64,000 nt of DNA from Porphyromonadaceae bacterium W3.11. GTDB lineage: Bacteria > Bacteroidota > Bacteroidia > Bacteroidales > Porphyromonadaceae. Under the pieces are notes generated by a model, which searched no databases, was not told where the DNA came from, and saw only the letters and a list, made by a program, of their open reading frames with translations. Where the stretch lies: assembly GCA_030434245.1 (NCBI GenBank), contig JAUISX010000002.1, positions 124,001 through 188,000 of the forward strand. Reading direction: 5' to 3'. This document shows, one piece after another, positions 34,867 through 44,429 of this stretch. Each line of letters begins with the position of its first letter. Within the stretch, counting starts at the first letter, position 1. The position numbers were made by a program, and so were the translations under genes.

Positions 34867-36240
34867 ATGACTGACATTAAGATAAATAATCAAGAGCAGC
34901 CTAAGCTCCTTTATCTCGAAACCTATGGATGCCAAATGAATGTGGCTGATTCAGAAGTGGTCTTCGCTGTTATGGAGACCGATGGATACGGGATGACGGA
35001 GGATCTAACTGAGGCTGATGCCGTTTTTCTCAACACCTGTTCTGTGCGCGACAATGCGGAACAAAAGGTAATCAATAGACTGACTCAGATAGACGCTCTT
35101 CGAAAGAAACATAACCCCAATATGATTATCGGCGTGCTAGGCTGTATGGCAGAGCGTGTCAAAGATAGATTGCTTGAGGAGCACCACGCCGATATAGTGG
35201 TGGGACCTGATGCCTATCTGGACTTACCTAACTTAGTGGGGGCAGCAGAGCGTGGTGAGAAGGCCATTAACGTAGAGCTCTCTACAGAAGAAACCTATAA
35301 GGATGTGATCCCTCTGAAGCTAGAGGGGCTCCACATCTCGGGCTTTATCTCCATAATGCGTGGTTGCAATAAGTTCTGTAGCTACTGTATTGTCCCCTAC
35401 ACTAGAGGTCGGGAACGTAGTCGTGAGGTTGAGAGTATCCTCAATGAACTTAAGCACATGGTAGAGCTTGGCTATCGAGAGGTAACCTTGCTAGGACAGA
35501 CGGTTAATTCATACCACTATGTAGCTCCTGATGGAGATGTTTATGACTTTCCTAGGTTGCTCGACTTAATAGCAACTACTGCTCCCAATATGAGGATCCG
35601 CTTTACCTCTCCTCATCCTAAAGACATGACTGATGCCACCATCGAGATGATGGCGAAGCACCCTAATATCTGTAATCATATCCACCTACCTCTCCAAAGT
35701 GGTAGCAATACGGTACTGAAATATATGAAACGGGGCTATACTAGAGAGTGGTTCCTAGATAGGGTGGCTAAGATTCGCGAACTCATCCCAGACTGTGGGA
35801 TCTCGACAGATATCTTTTGTGGTTTTCATGGCGAGGGTGATGCCGAGTTTCAAGAGACGCTGGATATCATGAAGGAGATTCGATTCGATTCGGCATTCTT
35901 ATTCAAATATTCAGAACGACCTGGGACTTACGCTGCGAAGCGATTAGAGGATCATGTCCCTGAAGAGGTTAAGCTCGAACGCTTACAGAAGATGATAGAC
36001 CTTCAGCAACTTATTCAGGAGGAAAGCAATAAGAATGATATAGGAAAGGAGTTTGAAGTCTTAGTCGAGGGTTTCTCAAAGAAAAGCCGAGATCAATACT
36101 ATGGCCGAACTCAACAGAATAAGGTGGTTGTCTTCGACAAAGGTGATCATAAGATTGGGCAATTCGTAAATGTGGTAGTAGATGAAGTCTCGAGTGCTAC
36201 ACTTATAGGGCATTCAATAGAAAGTAGTAGAAGAAGTTGA
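34867..36240 (+). CDS. miaB: tRNA (N6-isopentenyl adenosine-37-C2)-methylthiotransferase
   Basis: This 457-residue radical-SAM methylthiotransferase acts on tRNA A37. The N-terminal UPF0004 domain has Cys in YGCQMN, NTCSVRDNA and GCMAERV, which bind the second cluster. The radical-SAM cluster motif is RGCNKFCSYCIVPYTRG (CxxxCxxC), and a C-terminal TRAM domain covers about residues 385-450. It is followed three bases later by hemN, also a radical-SAM protein. Confidence 0.96.
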   Translation: MTDIKINNQEQPKLLYLETYGCQMNVADSEVVFAVMETDGYGMTEDLTEADAVFLNTCSVRDNAEQKVINRLTQIDALRKKHNPNMIIGVLGCMAERVKDRLLEEHHADIVVGPDAYLDLPNLVGAAERGEKAINVELSTEETYKDVIPLKLEGLHISGFISIMRGCNKFCSYCIVPYTRGRERSREVESILNELKHMVELGYREVTLLGQTVNSYHYVAPDGDVYDFPRLLDLIATTAPNMRIRFTSPHPKDMTDATIEMMAKHPNICNHIHLPLQSGSNTVLKYMKRGYTREWFLDRVAKIRELIPDCGISTDIFCGFHGEGDAEFQETLDIMKEIRFDSAFLFKYSERPGTYAAKRLEDHVPEEVKLERLQKMIDLQQLIQEESNKNDIGKEFEVLVEGFSKKSRDQYYGRTQQNKVVVFDKGDHKIGQFVNVVVDEVSSATLIGHSIESSRRS

Positions 36241-36243
36241 ATT

Positions 36244-37623
36244 ATGATGAGCGATGCTCTAATAAAGAAGTACAATATCCCTGTACCTCGTTATACTAGT
36301 TATCCCCCAGCAAACCTTTTTACGGACAAGTACACGGCGGATGACCTGACCAAAGATATTATCAGGAGCAACGAAATGGGTTCGCGGTCTGTATCGTACT
36401 ATATCCACACCCCTTTCTGCCGCCAAATCTGTCATTACTGTGCATGCAATAAGCAAGCGATGCCTAAAATGGAGTCAGAGGTGGTGCGATACTTCCAGTA
36501 CATTTATAAGGAAATCCAACTCCTCCAAAGATTAATAGATCCTGAACGCCCGATAGCACAGATACACTTCGGTGGTGGCTCCCCTAGCTCGGTGCCTTTT
36601 CATTTTATTGCAGAAGTCCTAGAGCAATTAACCCATGGATATGCCCTCCGAGAAGAAGCTGAGATAGCCATTGAGGCCCACCCTGGGTTTCTCTCTAAGG
36701 AGCAGTGGAGCTCATTAATCGGACACTCCTTTAATCGCTTTAGCATTGGAGTACAAGATTTTAACCCAGAGGTCTTACGTGCTGTTAATCGTCGTCCCTC
36801 AGAGGTGGAGATACGTGAAGTGGTAGAGCGTATTCAGGACGCTGGTAAGCGTGTCAATTTAGATTTTATTTACGGGCTCCCACTCCAGACACCCGACTCT
36901 TTTGAACGTACTATCGAACACGCGGTAGAGCTTCGTCCTAATCGGTTAGTCACCTTCTCCTATGCTCACGTGCCATGGATCTATCCTCAGCAAAAAATGT
37001 TAGAAAAGGCTGGACTTCCTGGGGTTGATGAAAAAAAAGAGATGTACGATAGGGCTGCTACATTGATGACCTCTGCAGGGTATGTACAGGTTGGACTCGA
37101 CCATTTTGTACTCCCTGATGACCCTCTGGCTCTGGCTCTCAAGCAACACACACTGCATCGCAATTTCCAAGGATACTGCCCATTGGAGCTGTCAGGACAG
37201 GTTTATGCCCTAGGTATCACTGGGATCTCACAGCTTCACAACTCTTATGCTCAGAGTGTCAAGGATCTCCCAGCCTATTATAATGCTATTGACCATGGAC
37301 AGTTACCTACTCGCATCGGCTATAAGCTGAGCTTGGAGGAGTCTTTAGCTAGAGATATCATTACCGACTTGATGTGCAATTATCGCACCAGCCCTCTAGA
37401 ACATGCTAGGAGACATGGACTGAAGGTTGAGCGGTTAGAGCAATTAGACATACTACAATACCCAAGATTACTAGAGATGGCCAATGATGGGATCGTCAGC
37501 ATTGATAACGAAAGCATACTAACGATGAATCCTGAAGCCCATCTTTTCGTAAGAAACGTGGCCTCTACATTTGACATTCATTATCATCCTGAGAACCCTA
37601 AAGGGTACTCCAATCCAATTTAA
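36244..37623 (+). CDS. hemN: Oxygen-independent coproporphyrinogen III oxidase
   Basis: This 459-residue radical-SAM enzyme has the cluster motif FCRQICHYCACN (CxxxCxxC), the HemN-type YIHTPFC start, the glycine-rich HFGGGSPS and the C-terminal HemN domain (YALGITGISQL). The N-terminal PRYTSYPPANLF is characteristic of true HemN rather than HemW. It would oxidatively decarboxylate coproporphyrinogen without oxygen. No other heme genes are in the window. Two adjacent Met codons open the frame; either may be used. Confidence 0.92.
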   Translation: MMSDALIKKYNIPVPRYTSYPPANLFTDKYTADDLTKDIIRSNEMGSRSVSYYIHTPFCRQICHYCACNKQAMPKMESEVVRYFQYIYKEIQLLQRLIDPERPIAQIHFGGGSPSSVPFHFIAEVLEQLTHGYALREEAEIAIEAHPGFLSKEQWSSLIGHSFNRFSIGVQDFNPEVLRAVNRRPSEVEIREVVERIQDAGKRVNLDFIYGLPLQTPDSFERTIEHAVELRPNRLVTFSYAHVPWIYPQQKMLEKAGLPGVDEKKEMYDRAATLMTSAGYVQVGLDHFVLPDDPLALALKQHTLHRNFQGYCPLELSGQVYALGITGISQLHNSYAQSVKDLPAYYNAIDHGQLPTRIGYKLSLEESLARDIITDLMCNYRTSPLEHARRHGLKVERLEQLDILQYPRLLEMANDGIVSIDNESILTMNPEAHLFVRNVASTFDIHYHPENPKGYSNPI

Positions 37624-37641
37624 CTTCAAGAACCTCAAACT

Positions 37642-38709
37642 ATGACGACCTTTTCTAAGAGTATTTTAGTTACAGGAGGAGCCGGATTTATTGGTTCCAA
37701 CCTACTTTTACACCTAGTCCCTAACTATCCAGAGTATCACATCATTAACCTCGACGCACTCACTTATGCTGGTAGCTTGGCTAATCTCAAAGAGATAGAG
37801 GATTATCCTAATTATTTCTTTGAACATGCTGACATAGCAGACGAGGCTGCAGTGATGGAAATCTTTAAGAAGCACTGCGTGACACATGTCATCCACCTAG
37901 CAGCAGAGAGCCATGTTGATAGAAGCATCTCAGACCCACAAGCTTTCGTCCATACCAATGTTAATGGCACGGTCAATCTACTGAACGCAGCCAAGACTTA
38001 CTGGGATGGCCATTACGATGGCAAACTGTTCTACCAAATCTCCACAGATGAAGTATATGGCTCGCTTGATATAAATGAGGACGCGTTTACAGAAAAGAAT
38101 AGGTACGACCCTCACTCTCCATACTCTGCAAGTAAAGCATCTGCAGACCATTTCGTTCGTGCATACCATGACACTTACGGACTACCGATAGTGATCAGCA
38201 ACTGTAGCAATAACTACGGACCACTCCAATTTCCAGAGAAGCTGATACCACTTGTCATTAGGAACATCATTCACCAAAAACCCATTCCGGTATATGGTGA
38301 CGGATCACAAATTAGGGATTGGCTATATGTACAGGACCATGTGGACGCAATTGATCTTATTTTGCGACAAGGGAAACCTGGGCAGACCTATAACATCGGG
38401 GGGCACAATGAGTTGAAAAATATAGAACTAATTAAGATCCTAATCGAAGCAGTGGATCGTAATCTAGGAAATCCCGAGGGACACTCTCTGCCATTAATCA
38501 AGTTTGTAACCGATCGTCCAGGCCATGACGTCCGATATGCTGTAAACTCGTGTAAGATTAGCAGGGAGCTGGGATGGCAACCCAAACTAACCATCAAGGA
38601 GGGACTACAGAAGACCGTCGCTTGGTATCTGACTAATCAAGACTGGATGGAGTACGTCACGAGTGGTGCTTATCAAGAATATTACGATAAGCACTATGGT
38701 GCCAAATAG
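37642..38709 (+). CDS. rfbB: dTDP-glucose 4,6-dehydratase
   Basis: This 355-residue short-chain dehydrogenase has the NAD motif TGGAGFIGSN, the catalytic STDEVYG with Asp-Glu, and YSASKASADH containing Tyr-x3-Lys. The family segments HLAAESHVDRSI and NCSNNYGP are present. It makes dTDP-4-keto-6-deoxyglucose, precursor of rhamnose and other deoxysugars of surface glycans. Other rml genes are not in the window. Confidence 0.95.
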   Translation: MTTFSKSILVTGGAGFIGSNLLLHLVPNYPEYHIINLDALTYAGSLANLKEIEDYPNYFFEHADIADEAAVMEIFKKHCVTHVIHLAAESHVDRSISDPQAFVHTNVNGTVNLLNAAKTYWDGHYDGKLFYQISTDEVYGSLDINEDAFTEKNRYDPHSPYSASKASADHFVRAYHDTYGLPIVISNCSNNYGPLQFPEKLIPLVIRNIIHQKPIPVYGDGSQIRDWLYVQDHVDAIDLILRQGKPGQTYNIGGHNELKNIELIKILIEAVDRNLGNPEGHSLPLIKFVTDRPGHDVRYAVNSCKISRELGWQPKLTIKEGLQKTVAWYLTNQDWMEYVTSGAYQEYYDKHYGAK

Positions 38710-38958
38710 CCACCCATACGAGAGGTGATCACATCTGCCCTAGCCTGTACTAAATGACTCCTAACAAAAGAGTAAGTACAGATAAATAGAGGCAGATAGA
38801 TGAATACTCACTAGAGTAGATTTGGAAATTACAAAGCACTTGCGTTTTAAATATTAATAAAAAAGTCGTAACTTAGTACCAATGTTAGGTCGTAATCCTG
38901 CCCTTTTGGCACTCACCCCTAACAGGTCAATATTTTTTAATTGATAATTATACTGATT

Positions 38959-39552
38959 ATGAATGGATTAAAATGGATAAATAAGACCCTCCTTATTATG
39001 GGTCTTCTATTGGTTGGCTTAACCAGCTGTGGTGGTGAAAAACCAAAACAAGTGGCTGAAGTAGCTATTCAGGCTGAAATAGATGAAAACTTTGAACAGC
39101 TCTATAGCCTTCTCACTACTAAGGACAAGGAAGCCTTAACACTCGAAAATTTCCGTTCTTTCTACTCAATCCCAACTGAGCTAAAGGGTGCCTTAGAACT
39201 CATTCCAGAAGCAAAAGACATCATAAAAGCCGAAGGCTTTAAGGAAACTGTTACGGGTGAAACTGCGACCGTCATGTTTAAGCTTATCTTACCTGACACA
39301 GAGACTATGGGTAAGCTTTCTCTAAGCGATCTACAAAGTATTGCAGGCATAAAGTGGAAAAACTTAAGCGAACTGCCCCAGGAGATCCAAGACAAAATAG
39401 TCGAGGATGTAAAAAAGAATGGAATTCCTAAAAAAGAGATATCCAAGCAGATCAAACTAGTACGCGAGCAAGATGAGTGGAAGGTTGACATCAACGCTCA
39501 GAAGCAGATAAGTGAGAATAAAAAAATCAAATCCATCTATCACGAAGATTAA
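38959..39552 (+). CDS. Lipoprotein of unknown function
   Basis: The protein has 197 residues from the ATG at 38959. It has a lipoprotein signal with lipobox GLTSC followed by GGEKPKQ. The mature part is a single, largely charged domain: a helix pair (FEQLYSLLTTKDKEALTLENFRSF, given as FEQLYSLLTTKDKEAL), a strand region ETATVMFKLILP and a closing strand LVREQDEWKVDI typical of DUF4878/NTF2-like lipoproteins. A cystatin or NTF2-like fold is plausible. It stands alone with a 249-base upstream gap. Confidence 0.65.
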   Translation: MNGLKWINKTLLIMGLLLVGLTSCGGEKPKQVAEVAIQAEIDENFEQLYSLLTTKDKEALTLENFRSFYSIPTELKGALELIPEAKDIIKAEGFKETVTGETATVMFKLILPDTETMGKLSLSDLQSIAGIKWKNLSELPQEIQDKIVEDVKKNGIPKKEISKQIKLVREQDEWKVDINAQKQISENKKIKSIYHED

Positions 39553-39659
39553 TAAATAAGATTATTCTTATTTTAATCCTTAGTGATATATCTAGCTTGC
39601 TATAATCGATATTACAGAATAGCAAGATAAGTGATATAAAAAAAAGACACAACCCATAT

Positions 39660-40673
39660 ATGGCCACAGGAGTAAATGAAATAAAACCTTTCGTTGTCGG
39701 TGTAGATATAGGAGGCACGAATACTGTTTTTGGAATAGTAGATGCTAGAGGTAAGATCCTTCGATCTGGCTCTATAAAAACAGGAAATCATCCTATCATA
39801 GAAGACTTCATCGATGAACTAGCACGTGAGATACTAGACTTGATTGATGAAGAAGGAGGACTTGAGATGATTCACGGTGTGGGCGTAGGAGCTCCCAATG
39901 CCAACTTCTATACAGGGACGATAGATTATGCTGCCAACCTTATGTGGAAGGGTAGAATCCCTTTTGCTCACCTATTATCGAATGCCCTTAAGGGCTTGCC
40001 TGTAGCACTCACAAACGATGCCAATGCTGCAGCTATTGGAGAGATGACCTACGGTGCAGCCAGAGGGATGCGTGACTTCATTGAGATAACTCTAGGAACA
40101 GGCGTCGGGAGCGGGATTGTTGTCGGCGGAAAGTTAGTCTATGGGTATGATGGATTTGCAGGTGAATTAGGACACACCACAGTACGTCGAAATGGGCGTA
40201 TCTGCGGTTGTGGAAGGTATGGTTGTCTGGAAACTTACTGCTCTGCTACAGGGGTCGCACGTACAGCTCAGGAATTTCTAAGTGCACGGGAGGACGACTC
40301 CTTGCTTCGCAAAATAAATCCTGAAGAGATCACCTCTAAGGATGTATTTGAAGCAGCTATGAAAGGGGACAAGATGGCTGAGGAGATTTTTGAGAGTACA
40401 GGAGAGATTCTTGGTGAAGCTCTCGCTAATGCCGTCCACTTCTCTAGTCCAGAAGCAATTATACTCTTTGGGGGCTTAACAAAGGCAGGTAAATTAATCC
40501 TCGAACCAACCCGGAAAAGCCTAGAGGCGAATCTTCTCCCTACATTTCAGGGGAGGGTGAAACTTCTGGTGAGTGACTTATCCGAAAGCGATGCTGCTGT
40601 ATTAGGAGCAAGTGCACTAGGATGGGAGGCCACAAGAGACTTTCTGACAAAGGTAACAACGGACGCAGAATAA
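39660..40673 (+). CDS. ROK-family sugar kinase (glucokinase-like)
   Basis: This 337-residue protein has the ATP phosphate-binding motif VGVDIGGTNTVFGIVD, the catalytic Asp in LTNDANAAAIGE, the ROK signature with LGTGVGSGIVVGGKLVYG, and the Zn motif CGCGRYGCLETYCS. The EXGH-like segment GELGHTTV fits glucokinases or N-acetylhexosamine kinases. Glucose is the commonest substrate for the Bacteroidales orthologues, so glk is plausible but not certain. Confidence 0.85.
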   Translation: MATGVNEIKPFVVGVDIGGTNTVFGIVDARGKILRSGSIKTGNHPIIEDFIDELAREILDLIDEEGGLEMIHGVGVGAPNANFYTGTIDYAANLMWKGRIPFAHLLSNALKGLPVALTNDANAAAIGEMTYGAARGMRDFIEITLGTGVGSGIVVGGKLVYGYDGFAGELGHTTVRRNGRICGCGRYGCLETYCSATGVARTAQEFLSAREDDSLLRKINPEEITSKDVFEAAMKGDKMAEEIFESTGEILGEALANAVHFSSPEAIILFGGLTKAGKLILEPTRKSLEANLLPTFQGRVKLLVSDLSESDAAVLGASALGWEATRDFLTKVTTDAE

Positions 40674-40700
40674 TATAAAGATATTATAAGGCACATAGAG

Positions 40701-40745
40701 AGGGTAGCTTTTAGACCTATTAGGTCCAAAAGCTACCCTTTTTAT
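40701..40745 (+). terminator. Intrinsic terminator after the ROK kinase gene
   Basis: GGGTAGCTTTT pairs with AAAAGCTACCC, the inner GACCT/AGGTC extends the stem, and a T-run follows. Confidence 0.9.
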
Positions 40746-40919
40746 TTTAGTATAATTGACTCCTATCTTTCGGTAATACCCCCGCATATCCTCCACAAAA
40801 ACGTTAACGCCTTTCTAAATACCAAACACAAAGTTACTGGGAGTGAAAATCTCACGAAGACAACCTAAAAAGTACGTAAGTCTATTGCCATACGTTAGCC
40901 TTGTTAGTTCAAATACATA

Positions 40920-40943
40920 ATTTTTTCCTTTCTGTGAAAAAAT
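40920..40943. repeat. Small palindrome
   Basis: ATTTTTTC pairs with GAAAAAAT across eight bases. It resembles the units of the palindromic repeat just downstream. Confidence 0.35.
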
Positions 40944-40974
40944 AAAACCCTAACACCTTAAGGATAAAACATAT

Positions 40975-41215
40975 ACAACAGGTAACAAAACGCAATCAAG
41001 CCAGTTACTTTCAAGTGGTAAAGAGGTGAAAATGCTAGACATATAAAGGAGAATCGCTTCCTATAGGAAAAATATTTTTTTCATATGAGAAGAAGATTTT
41101 CTTCCTATAGGAAGAAATTTGGCTCCCCCAAGTGGCCTATTCTTAAGATGTATCTTTCATTTCGTTACCCATTAGATTAACTAAGAATGAGTGCATATAA
41201 CAGAGGACACTTACA
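40975..41215 (+). repeat. Palindromic intergenic repeat, copy 1 (about 240 bp)
   Basis: It is collinear with 51393-51640. Ordered shared blocks are CAAAACGC, TAAAGAG, AGACA, AAAATATTTTTT, three small palindromic units (TTCCTATAGGAA, TTCATATGAGAA and CTTCCTATAGGAAG at 41100-41114), CATTTCGTTACCC (41158-41170) and ATTAAC...TGAGTGC. No reading frame is conserved between the copies, so it looks like a non-coding element. Confidence 0.6.
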
Positions 41216-41283
41216 TCAACCAAAAACATCTTGTTCAATAGGAAATGAGCCGCCCTTCATCAATGAACGATAAAGCACTCATC

Positions 41284-41320
41284 AAAAAAATAATTCGGTA
41301 AGATTGAGAATTATTTTTTT
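41284..41320 (+). terminator. A-stem/T-stem hairpin before the beta-barrel gene
   Basis: A 13-bp perfect inverted repeat (seven As + TAATTC, paired with GAATTA + seven Ts) has an 11-base loop and ends three bases before a promoter. It is a terminator-like barrier separating the repeat region from the gene. Confidence 0.6.
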
Positions 41321-41322
41321 CG

Positions 41323-41330
41323 TAAGTTTG
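41323..41330 (+). promoter_or_regulatory. -7 promoter element of the beta-barrel gene and thiL
   Basis: TAAGTTTG fits TAnnTTTG, 41 bases before the start at 41371, with a TTG 16 bases upstream as a possible -33 element. Confidence 0.6.
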
Positions 41331-41370
41331 TCTAAATAATTACGACCAAAAATATAGAGAAAGCCAAGGT

Positions 41371-41976
41371 ATGAGGAAAATTATATTATCGCTAACCTCT
41401 CTTCTGATCCTATTGCCCGCAATTGCTCAGAAGAGATGGAGTGTTATCCCTCAAGCTGGTTTGCAGATCAGCAATATAAAAAACAATCAAGACATAGAGA
41501 CAAAGCCCATAGTGGGGTACCGTGCAGGAGCCATAGGTGAGTATCAATTTTCTCAAGGCATCTTAGGAAACATTGCGGTACAGAGTGGGCTTTTTATTTC
41601 TTCGAAAGGGGTAAAAGATAATCCTCATTACGTTGTAAAAAGCCATTACCTAGAGGTGCCTCTTCTTCTGAGATTAGGCATTCATCTTACCCAAGCTATT
41701 GATATACATCTCAAGGCTGGTCCATATTTTGGATATTGGATTGCAGGACACTCAGAAAGTTATGCGCCTGATGGGGTATCGAAAAGTCACAAGGAGCCTT
41801 TCTACTGCCCCTACGATTATGGTATAGAGATGGGGATAGGTGCTACGTATCGACATCTTGTCTTTAACATCGGAGGTAACCTAGGTATGTATGACTTTTA
41901 CATTGACAAAAACATTGGGGAGTATTTCAACCTCAAGAATCAGACTTTACACTTTACACTTGGATACAAATTTTAA
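41371..41976 (+). CDS. Outer-membrane beta-barrel protein (PorT/OMP_b-brl family-like)
   Basis: This 201-residue protein has a signal peptide (about 1-19, ending AIAQ). About eight amphipathic strands follow, with the pattern IPQAGLQIS, YRAGAIGEYQF, YLEVPLLLRLGIH and a terminal LHFTLGYKF. The YLEVP-LLLR segment is typical of the small Bacteroidetes barrels that include PorT. Length fits an eight-stranded barrel. It begins an apparent unit with thiL (six bases downstream), thyA and folA. Confidence 0.8.
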   Translation: MRKIILSLTSLLILLPAIAQKRWSVIPQAGLQISNIKNNQDIETKPIVGYRAGAIGEYQFSQGILGNIAVQSGLFISSKGVKDNPHYVVKSHYLEVPLLLRLGIHLTQAIDIHLKAGPYFGYWIAGHSESYAPDGVSKSHKEPFYCPYDYGIEMGIGATYRHLVFNIGGNLGMYDFYIDKNIGEYFNLKNQTLHFTLGYKF

Positions 41977-41982
41977 TAGATA

Positions 41983-43008
41983 ATGAAGATAGAGGAACTA
42001 GGTGAATTTGGGTTAATTGACAGATTAACAAAGCCCTTTGGACACCCTAAAAATACCACCACTCTCATAGGCATCGGTGATGATGCTGCCCTACTAGATC
42101 AAGTAGAGGGGACAAAAACGCTGGTCAGTACCGAGCTCTTAATGGAAGGGATTCACTTTGATCTGGTTTACTTTCCTCTGCAATATCTTGGATTCAAAGC
42201 GGTTACCGCTGCTGTTTCGGACATCATTGCGATGGGAGGTACACCTCAGCAGATCCTTGTGGGGCTTGGGATTTCGACTCGCTTTCAGGTGGAAGATGTA
42301 GAGATGCTGATGAGAGGAATGCAAGACGGTGCAGAGCTGTATGGAGTAGATCTCATTGGTGGTGACACGACGAGCTCTTATACGGGTCTGACAATTAGTG
42401 TCACCGCTATTGGTAATGTAGCCTCAGGCGAACAGATCCTACGAGGTGGAGCTAAGGAGAATGACCTAATCTGTGTCACTGGTAATATCGGTGCTGCCTA
42501 TATGGGACTACAGCTATTGATTAGAGAGAAAATAGCATACGATGACGGGGTGCCAGACTTTCAACCGAAGTTTGAAGGTAGAGAATATATCCTCCAACGC
42601 CAAATGAAGCCTATCGCTCGCTTGGATATCCTTCGACAGCTACAGTCTAATGGGATCCGACCAACCTCGATGATTGATATTACCGATGGATTGGCTAGTG
42701 ACTTACTGCAGATTTGTAAGTCCTCTGGAGTTGGAGCAAAACTTTTCGAACAACGCCTCCCAATGGATCACGAGACGGTAGGAATGGCTGAAGAGTTTGG
42801 CTTATCACCAACAACTGTCGCCATGAATGGTGGTGATGACTATGAACTGCTCTTCACCGTACCACTTGGGATGAAAGACTTGGTCGATGCGATAGAGGAC
42901 GTTCGCCAAATTGGCTACGTAACGGAACCCTCATCGGGAGTCGTCCTTGTATCAACAGGCGGCAGTGAAACGACCATCACGGCTCAAGCATTCCCCAATA
43001 GTATTTAA
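41983..43008 (+). CDS. thiL: Thiamine-monophosphate kinase
   Basis: This 341-residue enzyme phosphorylates thiamine phosphate to the active diphosphate. It has the PurM-like ATP-binding fold with GIGDDAALL near the N-terminus, the Asp cluster in [22 protein letters not shown], and [13 protein letters not shown]. The [13 protein letters not shown] motif is also family-typical. Confidence 0.93.
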   Translation: MKIEELGEFGLIDRLTKPFGHPKNTTTLIGIGDDAALLDQVEGTKTLVSTELLMEGIHFDLVYFPLQYLGFKAVTAAVSDIIAMGGTPQQILVGLGISTRFQVEDVEMLMRGMQDGAELYGVDLIGGDTTSSYTGLTISVTAIGNVASGEQILRGGAKENDLICVTGNIGAAYMGLQLLIREKIAYDDGVPDFQPKFEGREYILQRQMKPIARLDILRQLQSNGIRPTSMIDITDGLASDLLQICKSSGVGAKLFEQRLPMDHETVGMAEEFGLSPTTVAMNGGDDYELLFTVPLGMKDLVDAIEDVRQIGYVTEPSSGVVLVSTGGSETTITAQAFPNSI

Positions 43009-43019
43009 ATCCCATTAGT

Positions 43020-43814
43020 ATGAAACAATATAAAGATCTTCTAGAACTTGTCCTTCGAGAAGGAATAAAGAAAGAGGACCGCACAGGTACAGGTACCATC
43101 AGTATCTTTGGTCACCAAAGCCGCTATGACCTGAGTAAGGGGTTCCCACTGCTCACGACCAAGAAACTACACCTGAAGAGTATCATTCATGAGCTCCTCT
43201 GGTTCATCAGTGGTGACACCAATGTGAAGTATCTCCAAGATCACGGCGTCCGTATCTGGAATGAGTGGGCCGATGAGAATGGTGATTTAGGCCCTATATA
43301 CGGAGCACAATGGAGAAGATGGAAGGATATCAAGGGACAGGAACATGACCAACTCATGGAGGCCATCCGACAAATCAAAGAGACTCCTAATAGCCGTCGC
43401 ATATTAGTCAATGCGTGGAATGTAGGAGAGCTGGAGGAGATGAAGCTACCACCATGCCATATCCTTTACCAGTTTTATGTAGCCAATGACACGCTTAGTC
43501 TCCAGCTCTACCAGAGAAGTGCAGATATTTTCTTAGGGGTCCCATTCAACATTGCTAGCTATGCTCTATTACTGATGATGGTGGCACAGGTCACTGGTCT
43601 GAAACCTGGGACATTTGTACACACTCTCGGAGACGCACATCTTTACCTTAACCATATCGAGCAAGCGAAGCTTCAGCTAACTAGAGACACTCGCCCATTA
43701 CCAACGATGACTCTCAACCCTCAGCGAAAAGATATAGAGGACTTTATTTTTGAGGATTTCACGCTAACCAACTATGATCCTCATCCACACATTCAAGCTA
43801 AAGTATCCGTATGA
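43020..43814 (+). CDS. thyA: Thymidylate synthase
   Basis: This 264-residue enzyme methylates dUMP using methylene-tetrahydrofolate. The catalytic Cys lies in [12 protein letters not shown] (about 146), with the dUMP-binding Arg set in [14 protein letters not shown] and the C-terminal KVSV-type end. It overlaps folA by four bases, coupling dihydrofolate production and recycling. Confidence 0.97.
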   Translation: MKQYKDLLELVLREGIKKEDRTGTGTISIFGHQSRYDLSKGFPLLTTKKLHLKSIIHELLWFISGDTNVKYLQDHGVRIWNEWADENGDLGPIYGAQWRRWKDIKGQEHDQLMEAIRQIKETPNSRRILVNAWNVGELEEMKLPPCHILYQFYVANDTLSLQLYQRSADIFLGVPFNIASYALLLMMVAQVTGLKPGTFVHTLGDAHLYLNHIEQAKLQLTRDTRPLPTMTLNPQRKDIEDFIFEDFTLTNYDPHPHIQAKVSV

Positions 43815-44311
43815 AGAGTGAATTACATTTAATAGTGGCGATGGCAGATAATGGAGCCATCGGATTAGATGGAGATATGCCATGGGGACGAAACCTACCT
43901 GCAGACCTACGTCACTTTAAGGAAACCACCATGGGACACCCCATAGTAATGGGACGAAGGACCTATGAGACCCTGCCTAAGCGTCCATTGCCAGGTAGGA
44001 CAAATGTAGTGGTAACAAGGAATACAGAATATACAGCGGAGGGAGCCCTCGTGGTGCATAGCATTGAGGAGGCATTAGAGAGCGTGCGTGACGAAAAGCT
44101 CTTCCTGATAGGAGGAGGCTCTCTATACAAACAAGGGATAGAACTCTCTGACGAACTCCATATCACATTGGTACACCACTCGTGGGAGAATGCTGATACA
44201 TTCTTCCCTAACATAGATCTAGATATTTGGCAATGTGTAGAGAATGAGCGACACGAGGCTGACGAGAAGAATCTATATCCCTACTCTTTCACACGCTGGA
44301 TTAGAAAATAA
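43811..44311 (+). CDS. folA: Dihydrofolate reductase
   Basis: This 166-residue enzyme shows [17 protein letters not shown] (N-terminal substrate site with Asp), [10 protein letters not shown] with the NADPH-binding segment, and [11 protein letters not shown]. The start overlaps the thyA stop as ATGA. Length and motifs are normal, so trimethoprim resistance cannot be inferred. Confidence 0.96.
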   Translation: MKSELHLIVAMADNGAIGLDGDMPWGRNLPADLRHFKETTMGHPIVMGRRTYETLPKRPLPGRTNVVVTRNTEYTAEGALVVHSIEEALESVRDEKLFLIGGGSLYKQGIELSDELHITLVHHSWENADTFFPNIDLDIWQCVENERHEADEKNLYPYSFTRWIRK

Positions 44312-44380
44312 CCTGGACAAATAGGATATTTATTGTCAAAAAAGAGCTAATTTTCATCTGGAAAAGTGGGGGATATTCAT

Positions 44381-44388
44381 TATCTTTA
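44381..44388 (+). promoter_or_regulatory. -7-like promoter element of pepD
   Basis: TATCTTTA is one base from TAnnTTTG, 42 bases before pepD. Confidence 0.45.
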
Positions 44389-44429
44389 CAGAAGTAATAA
44401 TTTTTTAAACTATATATACTATAAAAAGT

